A stretch of DNA of 64,000 bases from VFMC01 sp046331225 (lineage in GTDB: Bacteria; Actinomycetota; Acidimicrobiia; Acidimicrobiales; Ilumatobacteraceae). Positions 34,215-45,500 of this stretch are shown here, in pieces. The notes below the pieces were generated by a model. The model was not told the origin of the DNA. It made no database searches and saw only the letters and a list, made by a program, of their open reading frames with translations. Both the position numbers and the translations under genes were made by a program. The stretch is from assembly GCA_046331225.1 (NCBI GenBank), contig JAXLRF010000016.1, positions 37,129 through 101,128 on the forward strand, in the 5' to 3' direction. Every line of letters begins with the position of its first letter. Positions within the stretch are counted from its first letter, which is position 1.

Positions 34215-34892
34215 TCAGGCCTGCAACGCCCGGGGATCGCGCTTGATTCCGGTCAACTTCGGCGCGACGCGGGTCTTGTAGCGCACGTTGAGCTGCAACA
34301 ACACCGCCGTGAACGCCTCGATCGCCGTCGCGTTCGACAACTCGCCGGCGTCGAGCGGGCGGCACCCGGGGATCTTGGTGACGATCTCGCTGATCGTGCG
34401 CACGGCGTCCTTGTCGTCGCCGCAGATGAGCACGTCGCTCTCGATCGGCTCGCCGAGGTGCCCGAGCTCGGTGGCCGGCAGGTGGTGGAACGCGGCGACG
34501 ATGCGCGCCTTGGGCACCGCGGCCTGCACGTGCGCGGCCACGCTGCCGCGGGGCGGCACGAGCGGCTGGAACTCGTGGCCCACGCGGACGAGCGCGTTGG
34601 CCATGCTGACGACCACCTTGCCGGTGAGCGCCTCTTCGTTCTCCTGCGCGGTCGTGGCAGCCGAGTCCCACGGAGTGGCGATCACGACCACGTCGCAGTC
34701 GGCGGCCGCGGCGTTGTCGCCGTACGACAGCAGCGGCTCGATGTCGGGCCAGCGCTGCACCATGCCGTCGCGGGCTTCCATCGCGCGGTACTTCGACCGC
34801 GAACCGATCACCGACTCGTACCCGATCGACGCCAGACGAGCAGCCAACGCGCTGCCCGCCGGACCGGTTCCACCCAGAATCCCGATGCGCAT
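34215..34892 (-). CDS. npdG: F420-dependent NADP oxidoreductase (NADPH-dependent F420 reductase)
   Basis: The 225-aa enzyme transfers hydride between F420 and NADP. It has the N-terminal GILGGTGPAGSALAARLA nucleotide motif, the GSRSKYRA segment for the NADP phosphate and IVAAFHHLPATEL, typical of Fno/NpdG. The open frame extends to 35729 antisense to the enoyl reductase; I chose the ATG at 34892 (MRIGILGG). The start has a -10-like CAGCAT six bases upstream and no Shine-Dalgarno. Three bases separate it from mshC, so F420 and mycothiol functions share a transcript. Confidence 0.9.
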   Translation of the reverse strand: MRIGILGGTGPAGSALAARLASIGYESVIGSRSKYRAMEARDGMVQRWPDIEPLLSYGDNAAAADCDVVVIATPWDSAATTAQENEEALTGKVVVSMANALVRVGHEFQPLVPPRGSVAAHVQAAVPKARIVAAFHHLPATELGHLGEPIESDVLICGDDKDAVRTISEIVTKIPGCRPLDAGELSNATAIEAFTAVLLQLNVRYKTRVAPKLTGIKRDPRALQA

Positions 34893-34960
34893 CGGGACAT
34901 GCTGGCACACGGGGCTCGGTCCCCCACAAGGAAACGACCGGCCCGGCTCGGGTGCCGCAC

Positions 34961-34966
34961 TAGGTT
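34961..34966 (+). promoter_or_regulatory. -10 element of a probable leaderless promoter for the enoyl reductase gene
   Basis: TAGGTT fits TANNNT and is separated by exactly seven bases from the ATG at 34974. No Shine-Dalgarno is present. Confidence 0.5.
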
Positions 34967-34973
34967 GGCGCGC

Positions 34974-35744
34974 ATGGGTCTGCTCGAGGGGAAGAACATC
35001 GTCGTCACCGGAGTGCTCACCGACGCGTCGCTCGCGTTCGGCGTGGCCAAGCTGGCGATCGACGAGGGTGCCAACGTGATGCTCACCGGAGCCGGACGTG
35101 CGCTCAGCCTCACCGAGCGCACCGCACGCAAGCTCGGCGCGGCGGTGCCCGTGCACGAACTCGACGTCACCAAGCCCGAGCACCTCGTCAGCGCACGCGA
35201 GGCGGCCGACGCGCACTTCGGCGGCCGTGTCGACGCGGTCCTGCACTCGATCGGCTTCGCACCCGAGGTGTGCCTGGGCGACGACTTCATGGCGGCCACG
35301 TGGGACGACGTGCAGATCGCGATCAACATCTCGGCGTACTCGTACAAGGCACTCGCCGATGCGTTCGTGCCGCTGATGGGCGCGGGTGGTGCCTTCGTCG
35401 GGCTCGACTTCGACAACACCGTGGCGTGGCCCGCCTACAACTGGATGGGCGTGGCGAAGTCGGCGCTCGAGAGCGTGAACCGCTACCTGGCGAAGGAACT
35501 CGGCCCGAAGGGCATCCGCTGCAACCTCATCGCGGCCGGTCCGGTGAAGACCATGGCGGCCAAGAGCATCCCGGGCTTCAAGAAGTTCGAGGACGTGTGG
35601 GACGACCGGGCCCCGCTCGGTTGGGACGTCACCGACTCGAGCGCGGTGGCCAAGGCGTGCGTGGTGCTGATGAGCGACTGGTTCCCCGCCACGACGGGAT
35701 CGATGATCCACGTCGACGGCGGCTACCACGCCGTCGGCGCCTGA
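34974..35744 (+). CDS. fabI: Enoyl-[acyl-carrier-protein] reductase, InhA-like
   Basis: The 256-aa enzyme reduces trans-2-enoyl-ACP with NADH in type II fatty acid synthesis. The SDR-type active site is YNWMGVAKSALES with Tyr155 and Lys162, nearly identical to the InhA segment; the cofactor loop VTGVLTDASLAFGVA and the LHSIGFAPE block also match. The ATG at 34974 begins the family sequence; the long frame upstream is antisense to mshC and npdG. It is divergent from npdG. Confidence 0.94.
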   Translation: MGLLEGKNIVVTGVLTDASLAFGVAKLAIDEGANVMLTGAGRALSLTERTARKLGAAVPVHELDVTKPEHLVSAREAADAHFGGRVDAVLHSIGFAPEVCLGDDFMAATWDDVQIAINISAYSYKALADAFVPLMGAGGAFVGLDFDNTVAWPAYNWMGVAKSALESVNRYLAKELGPKGIRCNLIAAGPVKTMAAKSIPGFKKFEDVWDDRAPLGWDVTDSSAVAKACVVLMSDWFPATTGSMIHVDGGYHAVGA

Positions 35745-35830
35745 CCCTCGCCGATCGGCGCGCGTGCGACCTCGCGCCTGGTCGTAGCACCCACGTCCGA
35801 TGGCGGGTCGCCCCGCCGTCGCGGTCTCCT

Positions 35831-35846
35831 GGGATCACCCGATCCC
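35831..35846 (+). promoter_or_regulatory. Small stem-loop just upstream of a ribosome-binding site
   Basis: GGGATC (35831-35836) and GATCCC (35841-35846) form a perfect 6-bp stem with a 4-nt loop. The Shine-Dalgarno AGGAGG begins five bases later (35850). It may influence translation or mRNA 5'-end stability of the next gene. Confidence 0.35.
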
Positions 35847-35863
35847 ATCAGGAGGACCATCCC

Positions 35864-36445
35864 ATGAAGAGCTCGCTCGCCGTCGCCGCCGCCGTGGTCG
35901 CCGCCATCGGTGTCGCGATCCCCGTCGCCGCCGCGAGCGGTGGCGGCCGCGATCACCCCGAGGACGACGGTCCGGTCACCACGGTGTCGGTGCCGACCTC
36001 GTCGACCGAGGTCACGCTGCCGTCGTCGTCGACCACGCCGACCACCGCGGTGATCGTCACCCTGCCCGACATCTCGGCGCCCGTGTCGGGCGCCACCGGC
36101 GGCACCACCCCGATCGTCACGGTGAGCGTGCCGACGAGCGTCGACGACTCGCTGCCCGACGACGGCGTTCCGGGTGTGTCGGTCCCGACCAGCACCGGCG
36201 ACACGATCACGGCGGTCGAGGACCTGTCCGGCAACTGCGACGAGGCCGAGCACGCGAACGACCCCGAGTGCGCCGGGGTCACCGGGACCGGGGGCGCCAC
36301 CGTCACCACGATCGATGACGACGACCACGAGGACCAGAACGACCAGGAGGATCACTCGGGTCACGGCCACGGCGGCGACGCGCGGCAGGACGACAGCGGC
36401 CACGGCGGCGGCACCAGCGGCCACGGTGGCGGCGACGACGACTGA
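35864..36445 (+). CDS. Secreted Thr/Ser-rich protein with an Asp/His/Gly-rich tail
   Basis: I do not recognise this 193-aa protein. It has a signal peptide (KSSLAVAAAVVAAIGVAIPVAAA), then about 90 residues rich in Thr, Ser, Val and Pro with recurring TVSVPTS words (three copies), a possible disulfide pair in SGNCDEAEHANDPECAG, and a final 45 residues made almost only of Asp, His, Gly, Glu and Ser (SGHGHGGD, SGHGGG repeats). The tail looks able to bind divalent metals. AGGAGG eight bases before the ATG supports the start; a strong terminator follows, so it is monocistronic. Confidence 0.8.
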   Translation: MKSSLAVAAAVVAAIGVAIPVAAASGGGRDHPEDDGPVTTVSVPTSSTEVTLPSSSTTPTTAVIVTLPDISAPVSGATGGTTPIVTVSVPTSVDDSLPDDGVPGVSVPTSTGDTITAVEDLSGNCDEAEHANDPECAGVTGTGGATVTTIDDDDHEDQNDQEDHSGHGHGGDARQDDSGHGGGTSGHGGGDDD

Positions 36446-36457
36446 CATCCGCTCGAC

Positions 36458-36496
36458 GCGGGACGGATCGGCCCCACCAGGGCCGATTCGTCCCGC
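36458..36496 (+). terminator. Strong transcription terminator hairpin
   Basis: Arms of 17 bp (36458-36474 and 36480-36496) pair with a single G-T wobble around a 5-nt loop CACCA. The hairpin begins 13 bp after the stop of the Asp/His-rich protein gene. No T-tract follows. Confidence 0.8.
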
Positions 36497-36624
36497 CTCG
36501 TCGTGTCCGGCGCGCCATCGCGGGATGCGAACGCCCAGGTCGGGCAGATCCGTCCCACCTCCGACCGGGTGAGTGCTCGGGGGCCGACCTCAAGGCATCC
36601 CCGCCGCGGACCGATATCTGTGCT

Positions 36625-38901
36625 ATGCGGGCCGGACGCACCTTCCTCGTCGCGTGCGCGACGGTCGCGAGCGCCCTGGTCACGGTCGTGCCGCCGATCG
36701 CGAGTCCCGTCCATGCCGCCAACGACATGACGCCCTGGACGCTGCCGACGATGCCGACCAAGTGCACCGATGCCCAGAAGTCGTCCGGCAACGTCGCGGG
36801 CTGCCTGCTCGACGGTTCGACGGGCCTGCCCGAGACCCGCGGTTGGCCGACGCCGCCGTTCCCCGAGACCCCCACCAGCACCACTCCGGGCGACCCCGCC
36901 ACCTGGACCCCGATCCAGAAGGGCGACACCGGCACCCGGGTGTCTGTGATGCAGCAGGCGCTCGTCAGCGCGGGCGTCAGCGTGTACGTCGACGGCATCT
37001 TCGGCAACGCGACGGAGACCGCCGTCAAGTCGTTCCAGACCGGCGAGGGCCTGCCCGCCACCGGCATCGTCGACGCCGACACCGCCGACGCGCTCGGCAT
37101 CCTCACCACCGGCGCGGGTGGACCGTTCCCGCCCGCCGGCTGGACCTGGCTCGGCTGGGGCTACAACAAGTCGCCCGCCCTGGCCGACTGGGAGACCCGC
37201 CTGATCGGCAATGCCGCCAAGTTCGGCCCGGTCAACGCCGGACAGATCCGGTCGATGCCCGAGGCGCTGCCGCTGTTCGAGGGCTTCCTCCGCGAGATCG
37301 TCGCCGGCGGGTACAAGATCACCGACGTCGGCGGCTACGTCTTCCGCTGCACGTCGAACAGTCGCAAGACCTGCGAAGGCCTCACCCGGTCGAGCCTGTC
37401 GAACCACTCGTGGGGCCTGGCGATCGACATGAACACGGCCGCCAACCCCGAGCTCACCTATCGCGGCGTCGACGGCCAGACGGCGTGCGCGACGGCCATG
37501 CAGAGCGACATCCCGCAGTGGGTCGTGCAGACCGCCGAGAAGTGGGGCCTCTACTGGGGCGGCTACGGCTGGAGCGGTGGGTGCCCCAACCCCGGCTACC
37601 TGAAGAGCTCGGTGTTGCGCGACACGATGCACTTCGAGTTCCGCGGTACCCCGGCGCAGGCCAGGGCGATCACCCAGTTCCGCACCACGGGCATCCCGGC
37701 CGGCGATCCGGTGCGCACCTGCCTCACCACCGCCGACGACACCGGTGCCACGGGCACGCGCTGTGTGGACCCGGCCGACCAACCGAAGGCCGGATGGCGC
37801 ACGGTGATCGACACCAAGGCACCCGCCGGCGCCACGGCCGCCGTGGTGAACATCACCCTCGTCGGGGCGACGGGTGCCGGCTTCGTCACCGCCGAGCCCT
37901 GCTCCGCCCGGAGCGGCCCGCGCACCTCGTCGAACGGCAATGCCACCCCCAACATCGTCACAGCGAACCTGTCGGTCGTGCCGATCGACGCGCAGGGTCG
38001 GTTCTGCCTGTACCAGTCGCAGCAGATGGACTCCGTCGTCGACGTGCAGGGCTTCTTCGTCCCCTCGGCGAACGCGGGCGCCGGCGCGTCGCTGTTGCAC
38101 GTCCTGCCGCCCCAACGCCTGCTCGACACCCGCACCGACACGTTCTGCGCACCCGGTGGCAGCTGCGGCCGCAGCGGTCCCGTGGCCGCCGGCACCGAGA
38201 TGGCGGTCACCACCCAACTCGTCCCGGCCGACGCGGTCGCGATGCTCGCGAACCTCACCGTCACCTCGCCGACGGGAGCCGGCTACGTCACCGCCGACAG
38301 CTGCCCGTCGCTGGTGCCCGGACCGCAGACGCGGTCGAACACCAACTTCGTGGCCGGCGCCACGGTCGCGAACCTGGCGGTCGTCCCGGCCACCAGCACC
38401 GCCGACGGTACGCAGATCTGCACCTACACGAGCGCCACCGCGCAGAAGGTCGTCGACGTGCAGGGCTGGTTCTCCCCCGCCACCGCGGGCGGCTGGGGGT
38501 ACACCGCGCTGCCGGCGAGCCGGCTCCTCGACACGCGCAGCGGCGGCCGCCCCGACGCGGGCACCGTCCTGCGGGTGCAGGGTCCGGCCGGTGCGTCAGC
38601 GGCGCTCGTCAACCTCACGCTCACCGACGCGAAGACCGCCGGCTACGTGACCGCCGACGCGTGCTCGGCGCTCGTGCCCGGGCCGCAGACCAAGTCGAAC
38701 GGCAACTCGACCGTCGGTCGGATCACGGCCAACGTCGCCGTCGTCCCGCTCGACCCCGACGGGTCGTTCTGCGTGTACCTGTCGCACGCCACGCATCTCG
38801 TGGTCGACCTGCAGGGCAGCTTCTCCCCCACCGGCGATCTGCGCTTCGTCCCCGTCACCCCCGTGCGCCAGCACGACTCGCGCGTCCTGAACGCCACCTG
38901 A
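36625..38901 (+). CDS. Secreted M15 peptidase (D,D-carboxypeptidase-like) with peptidoglycan-binding domain and C-terminal repeats
   Basis: The 758-aa product has a signal peptide (1-32), a peptidoglycan-binding domain 1 repeat (about 97-162; IQKGDTGTRVSVMQQAL, DGIFGNATETAVKSFQ), and an M15/VanY-type zinc peptidase domain with SNHSWGLAID (His261, Asp268) and MHFEF (His336). The remaining half holds three related modules (about 391-482, 491-618, 626-735) and a stub, each with a GYVTA-C, SNxN, N-xVVP, a second C and VVDVQGWF pattern, plus RLLDTR at the junctions. It probably trims peptide stems in the wall, with the modules as surface-binding or spacer units. The 179-bp gap upstream holds the terminator of the previous gene and no clear -10. 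Confidence 0.88.
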   Translation: MRAGRTFLVACATVASALVTVVPPIASPVHAANDMTPWTLPTMPTKCTDAQKSSGNVAGCLLDGSTGLPETRGWPTPPFPETPTSTTPGDPATWTPIQKGDTGTRVSVMQQALVSAGVSVYVDGIFGNATETAVKSFQTGEGLPATGIVDADTADALGILTTGAGGPFPPAGWTWLGWGYNKSPALADWETRLIGNAAKFGPVNAGQIRSMPEALPLFEGFLREIVAGGYKITDVGGYVFRCTSNSRKTCEGLTRSSLSNHSWGLAIDMNTAANPELTYRGVDGQTACATAMQSDIPQWVVQTAEKWGLYWGGYGWSGGCPNPGYLKSSVLRDTMHFEFRGTPAQARAITQFRTTGIPAGDPVRTCLTTADDTGATGTRCVDPADQPKAGWRTVIDTKAPAGATAAVVNITLVGATGAGFVTAEPCSARSGPRTSSNGNATPNIVTANLSVVPIDAQGRFCLYQSQQMDSVVDVQGFFVPSANAGAGASLLHVLPPQRLLDTRTDTFCAPGGSCGRSGPVAAGTEMAVTTQLVPADAVAMLANLTVTSPTGAGYVTADSCPSLVPGPQTRSNTNFVAGATVANLAVVPATSTADGTQICTYTSATAQKVVDVQGWFSPATAGGWGYTALPASRLLDTRSGGRPDAGTVLRVQGPAGASAALVNLTLTDAKTAGYVTADACSALVPGPQTKSNGNSTVGRITANVAVVPLDPDGSFCVYLSHATHLVVDLQGSFSPTGDLRFVPVTPVRQHDSRVLNAT

Positions 38902-38905
38902 TCCA

Positions 38906-38959
38906 CTCGTTCCGGTCGCGCATCTTCTCGGAAATCGAGACGATCCGCGACCAGAAGCG
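38906..38959. repeat. Dispersed imperfect hairpin repeat, copy 2 (terminator-like)
   Basis: A 54-bp imperfect palindrome (CGTTCCGGTCGCGCATCTTC on the left, CGATCCGCGACCAGAAGCG on the right, loop GAAAT). It is the reverse-oriented relative of 24495-24549. It begins 5 bp after the stop of the M15 peptidase gene and ends 27 bp before the YyaL start. Confidence 0.7.
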
Positions 38960-38973
38960 TGCGGTGGCGGCCG

Positions 38974-38979
38974 TACCGT
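38974..38979 (+). promoter_or_regulatory. -10 element of a probable leaderless promoter for the DUF255 gene
   Basis: TACCGT lies six bases before the ATG at 38986; no Shine-Dalgarno is visible. The same hexamer occurs at the same distance before the glycosyltransferase at 18653. Confidence 0.5.
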
Positions 38980-38985
38980 GACGGC

Positions 38986-40977
<1,992 letters not shown>

Positions 40978-41013
40978 CCCGGAACCCATCGCGATGAGCA
41001 GGGAGAGGCTGGG

Positions 41014-41634
41014 TCACCAGCCGTTGCGGTGGACGATCTCGGCCGGTGAGCGTCGACGGCGCCCGGCACTGATCCCCTTGCCCGAGCCGCTGCCCGTGTC
41101 GGCATCCGCATCGGGCCACCCGAGCGCGATCGCGCCGAGCAACTGCAACCCGTCGGGCACACCCAGCTCGGCTCGCACCTCGGCCTCACCGGAGAACACC
41201 GCGAACAGCAGCGCCCCCAGACCGGCGTCCTCGGCGGCCAGCAACAGCGTCATCACCGACATCGAGGCATCGACGGTCCAGTACGGCGTCGGCCACGCCT
41301 CCGGACCGGCACCGAGACCCGTACGGGCCTTGTCGGGCTCGGCGTACCGGGCTGAGTAGGCGTCGGGGTCGGCGAACGGCAACACGATCAGCGGCGCACG
41401 GAACAGCCCGGGCCAGCGGAACCCGTCACGCCGCTCGGCCGGGAACGCATGCCGCCAGAAACGATCCGTCTCGCCGCCCTCGAGCACCACCAGGTGCCAG
41501 CCCTGGGTCTTGCCGGCGCTGGGGGCGCGGCTGGCCAGATCGACCAGATGGTCGACGAGCGACGGATCGACCGGGTCGGGGCGGAAGCTCCGGCACATCC
41601 GCCGGCGGCGGACGACGTCGTCGAGCTCGCTCAC
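41014..41634 (-). CDS. Nitroreductase family protein (FMN-dependent)
   Basis: The 206-aa flavoprotein has the nitroreductase start RRRRMCRSFRPDPVDPSLVDHLVDLASRAPSAGKTQGW, which contributes FMN contacts, and the later ASMSVMTLLLAAEDAGLGALLF helix and a G-x-P-G-like QLLGAIALGWP segment. The substrate is unknown; some family members act on F420-linked or nitro compounds. The start at 41634 is GTG with no clear ribosome site. The C-terminus carries a Ser/Gly and Arg-rich extension. Confidence 0.85.
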   Translation of the reverse strand: MSELDDVVRRRRMCRSFRPDPVDPSLVDHLVDLASRAPSAGKTQGWHLVVLEGGETDRFWRHAFPAERRDGFRWPGLFRAPLIVLPFADPDAYSARYAEPDKARTGLGAGPEAWPTPYWTVDASMSVMTLLLAAEDAGLGALLFAVFSGEAEVRAELGVPDGLQLLGAIALGWPDADADTGSGSGKGISAGRRRRSPAEIVHRNGW

Positions 41635-41677
41635 CGGATCGGACGGCGCGGGCGACCGGTGCAGCGAGGGGCCCGGC

Positions 41678-42337
41678 TCAGGAGCGGGCGCCGAGCTTGA
41701 CCAGGTCCTCGGCCATCGTCCAGCCGTGGACGATCAGCGAACCGCCCTTGGCGGCCGGCACCGGACCGAACAGGGTGGCGACGTCGGGCGAGATCTTCTC
41801 GGGCTTGAGCGTCTCGTGGTCGATGAAGCCGCTCTGGCCGTTGGACTTCACGACGAACGACTGCTCGTCGTAGGCACCGTCGACACCGAAGCGACGGGCC
41901 AGACGACGGCCCCAGGCACGCTCCTCGCCGACCGCGCGGTGCTTGGGCCGCGGGATGATCTCGTCGAGCTGCTTGAACGCCTCGAGGGCGTCGGCCTTGA
42001 CGAAGCGCGAGCCGACGACGACGTCCTCGTCCGGGAAGGCCATGAGCGCCCGGTGGAACGCCTCGCCCATGAGGCCCTTCAGCACCTGGTCGCGCTTGGA
42101 GGTGCGCTTCACGCTCAGCAGGCCGATCAGCACACACGGGGTGCCGCCGATGCGCTCGAGCGTGGCGAAGGAGAAGCCGTGCAGCTTGCCCTCGACCCGT
42201 GCGGTCGTGCACAGGACCCAGTCCTCCTTGGCCTTCGACAACACGCCGATGTCGAATGCACCCCCCATCGACGCCATGTCATCGAGGTCGGCGTCGGTGA
42301 GCGCTGCGCAGTCCCTGGTTTCCACCTGGATTGCCAT
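41678..42337 (-). CDS. Hypothetical protein (219 aa), possibly acyltransferase-like fold
   Basis: I do not recognise this protein. No signal peptide or membrane segment is seen. The central part (WVLCTTARVEGKLHGFSFATL, CVLIGLLSVKRTSKRDQVLKGLMGEAFHRALMAF) has a strand-then-basic-loop-then-helix order that could be a GNAT-type acetyltransferase, but no firm motif is present. GAGGAG eight bases before the ATG at 42337 fixes the start; codons to 42424 upstream lack support. The 172-bp gap to dnaE (42338-42509) shows nothing else recognisable. Confidence 0.7.
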   Translation of the reverse strand: MAIQVETRDCAALTDADLDDMASMGGAFDIGVLSKAKEDWVLCTTARVEGKLHGFSFATLERIGGTPCVLIGLLSVKRTSKRDQVLKGLMGEAFHRALMAFPDEDVVVGSRFVKADALEAFKQLDEIIPRPKHRAVGEERAWGRRLARRFGVDGAYDEQSFVVKSNGQSGFIDHETLKPEKISPDVATLFGPVPAAKGGSLIVHGWTMAEDLVKLGARS

Positions 42338-42509
42338 TGCTCGAAGCTCCTCTGTCGCGTGAGAACCACCAGCGCCGTACGGCGGGCGGGATGACCTGAG
42401 TGATCCATTCTGCCACTTCGGCACAGTCGTTCCACCAGCGCAGGTGCCACTCGACCGCCCCGGACGGCAGAACCCCAGGTCACGATCGGTCCGTGACGAC
42501 CGGCGCGGG

Positions 42510-45500
42510 TCAGAGCATGACGGCGTCGTGACCGAGGGCGACGCGCAGCTCGGGCACCACGCGGTCGAGGTCGACGCAGAACTCGTCGGCCAGGCGCAGC
42601 ACCTTGCCCTGGCCGATGTGCAGGTACACCATCGACTCGCCCGGGTGGTCGCGCAGGATCCGGCGGAGCTGGTGGATCTTCAGCTCGCTCAGCGCCGCGG
42701 CCGGCACCTTCAGGTGCAGCGGCAGCGACGATCCGGTGTCGAGGCTCTCGACGATGTTGACGTCCTGGGCCATGAACCCGACCCGTGACTCGTCACGCTT
42801 GTCGATGCGACCCTTCACCGTCACGATCGCGTCGTCGATCAGCTTGTGACCCTGCTCCATCAGCACCCGCGGGAACACCGTGCACTCGATGCCGGTGTCG
42901 AGGTCCTCGAGGACGAACACGGCCATCTGGTCGCCCTTCTTGGTGAACTTGCGGGCCAGGTTGGTGATCACACCCCCGAGGGTGATCACCGCGCCGTCCT
43001 CGCGTTCGAGCGCGTCGGCCACCGAACAGTCGACCTTGCGGCGCAGCGCGGCCTCCACCCCGAGCAGCGGGTGGTCGCTCACGTAGAGCCCGAGCATCTC
43101 CTTTTCGAACTTGAGCCGATCGCCCTTGTCGAACTCGAGCTCGGGGATCGCGATCCGCTCGCTGAACCCCGAGTCGGCCGCCTCGGAGAAGTCGCCGAAC
43201 AGGCTCATCACGCCCTGGTCGCGCTCGCGGCGGCGCACGACGGTGGTGTCGATGATCTGCTCGAACACCATCAGCAGCCCCTTGCGCGGCACGCCGAAGC
43301 CGTCGAACGCACCGGCCTTGATCAGCGATTCGACCGTTCGCTTGTTGAGCACCGGTTCGGGCACGCGCTCGACGAAGTCGTGGAAGCTCTCGAACGGGCC
43401 GTTCGCGTCGCGCTCGGCGAGCAGTTGCTCGACCAGGCCCTCGCCCACGTTGCGGATCGCCGACAGGCCGAAGGTGATCGCACCCGGGCTGCCGACGGGC
43501 AGCACCACGTCGGCCGGCACCCCGTGCGGGGCGAGCGCGGCGAAGTTCATCACCGACCGGTTGATGTCGGGGTTGAGCACCTTGATGCCCATCGCCCGGC
43601 AGTCGGACAGGTAGACGGCCGCCTTGTCGAGGTTGCTCTTCACGCTCGTGAGCAGACAGGCGAGGTACTCGACCGGGTGGTGCACCTTCAGGTACGCGGT
43701 CTGGTACGTGACGAGGCCGTAGCCGAAGGTGTGGCTCTTGTTGAACGCGTAGTCGGCGAACTTGGCGATCACGTCGAACAGGCTCTCGCCGAGCGTGCGC
43801 CCGTAGCCGGTGGCCTCACACCCGTCCTCGAACGCCTTGCGCTCCTTGGCCATCACCTCGCGGCTCTTCTTGCCCATCGCCTTGCGCAACGAGTCGGCCT
43901 GGGCGAGCGAGTAGCCGGCGAACTTCTGGGCAACGCGCATCACGCTCTCCTGATAGATCATCAGGCCGTACGTGTCGCCGAGCACCCCCTCGGCGTCGGG
44001 GTGGAAGAAGTCGACCGGCTGCCGCCCGTTCTTGCGGTCGGCGTAGTCGTAGTGCATGTTCACGCTCATCGGCCCGGGCCGGTAGAGCGCGAGCACGGCC
44101 GAGACGTCCTCGAAGCTGGTGGGAGCCATCGAGCGCAGCAGGGCCCGCATCGGCGGCGACTCGAGCTGGAACACGCCCATCGTGTCGCCGCGGCCGAGCA
44201 GGGCGAACACCGCCTGGTCGTCGAGCGGCACCGCGTCGATGTCGAAGGTCGGGTCCTTGCTGGCCCGCACCATGTTGACGGTGTCGGTGATGACGTCGAG
44301 GTTGCGCAGGCCGAGGAAGTCCATCTTCAGCAGCCCGAGCTCTTCGACGCCGTGCATCTCGAACTGGGTGACGACCGGCGCCTCGGCGACCGGCTGACCG
44401 GCCTCGGGCTTGCGCTGGATCGGCAGGTAGGTGGTGAGCGGGTCCTTGGTGATCACCACCGCCGCGGCGTGGATGCCGTCGGAGCGCTTCAGCCCTTCGA
44501 GCCCCTTGGCCACGTCGACCACCCGCTTCACGTCGGGGTCGGTCTCGTACATGGCGCGCAGGTCCTGCGCGGCCTTGTAGCCGTCGAGGTACTTGGGGTG
44601 CTCCTCGAAGCAGTACTTGAGCGGCGTGTCGCGCCCCATCACGAGCGGCGGCATCGCCTTCGCGACCTTGTCGCCGACGCCGTAGGGGAAGCCGAGCACG
44701 CGGGCGGCGTCGCGCACGGCGTTGCGGGCCTTGATCGTGCCGAAGGTGATGATCTGCGCGACGTGGTCGCGGCCGTAGCGCTCGGCCGCGTAGTTGATCA
44801 TGCGGTCGCGGTAACGCGAGTCGAAGTCCATGTCGATGTCGGGCATCGAGATGCGGCTCGGGTTGAGGAAGCGCTCGAACAGCAGGTCGTACTTGATCGG
44901 GTCGAGCTCGGTGATGCGCAGGCAGTACGCCACCGCGCAGCCGGCGGCGGATCCACGACCCGGTCCGACGCGGATACCGGAGTCCTTCGCGAACTTGATG
45001 AGGTCCCAGACGATGAGGAAGTAGCTGGCGAACCCCATGTTCTTGATCGTCTGCAGCTCGTAGGCGATGCGTTCGATCACGGCGTTGGGCAGCTCGTCGC
45101 CCCACCGCATCTTCGCCCCTTCCCACGTGAGGAAGTCGAGGTAGGCGGCGTCGTCGGCGAAGCCCTCGGGGATCGGGAAGTTGGGCAGCTGCGGCTTGCC
45201 GAACTCGATCGTGACGTCGGCGCGCTCGGCCACCCACAGGGTGTTGTCGCACGCCTCGGGCACCTCGCGGAACAGATGTCGCATCTCGGCGGCGGTCTTG
45301 AGGTAATGCTCGGTGCCCTCGAACTTGAACCGCTTGGGATCGCTCAGCAGCGCGCTGGTCTGCACGCACAGCAGCGCGTCGTGCGCCTCGTGGTCGTGCT
45401 GGTGGGTGTAGTGCGAGTCGTTGGTGGCGATCAGCGGCGCACCGATGCGCTTCGCGATCTCGATCAGCTTCGGGTTGGTGTCCTTCTGCGCGGACAGACC

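Noticed and set aside
33321..34973. Fusion of a large N-terminal domain to the enoyl reductase (807-codon frame)
   Set aside because: The upstream part is antisense to mshC and npdG; the InhA-type protein starts at 34974.
36361..38217. 618-codon minus-strand frame opposite the M15 peptidase gene
   Set aside because: It is a shadow frame; the plus strand encodes a signal peptide, two recognised domains and repeats.
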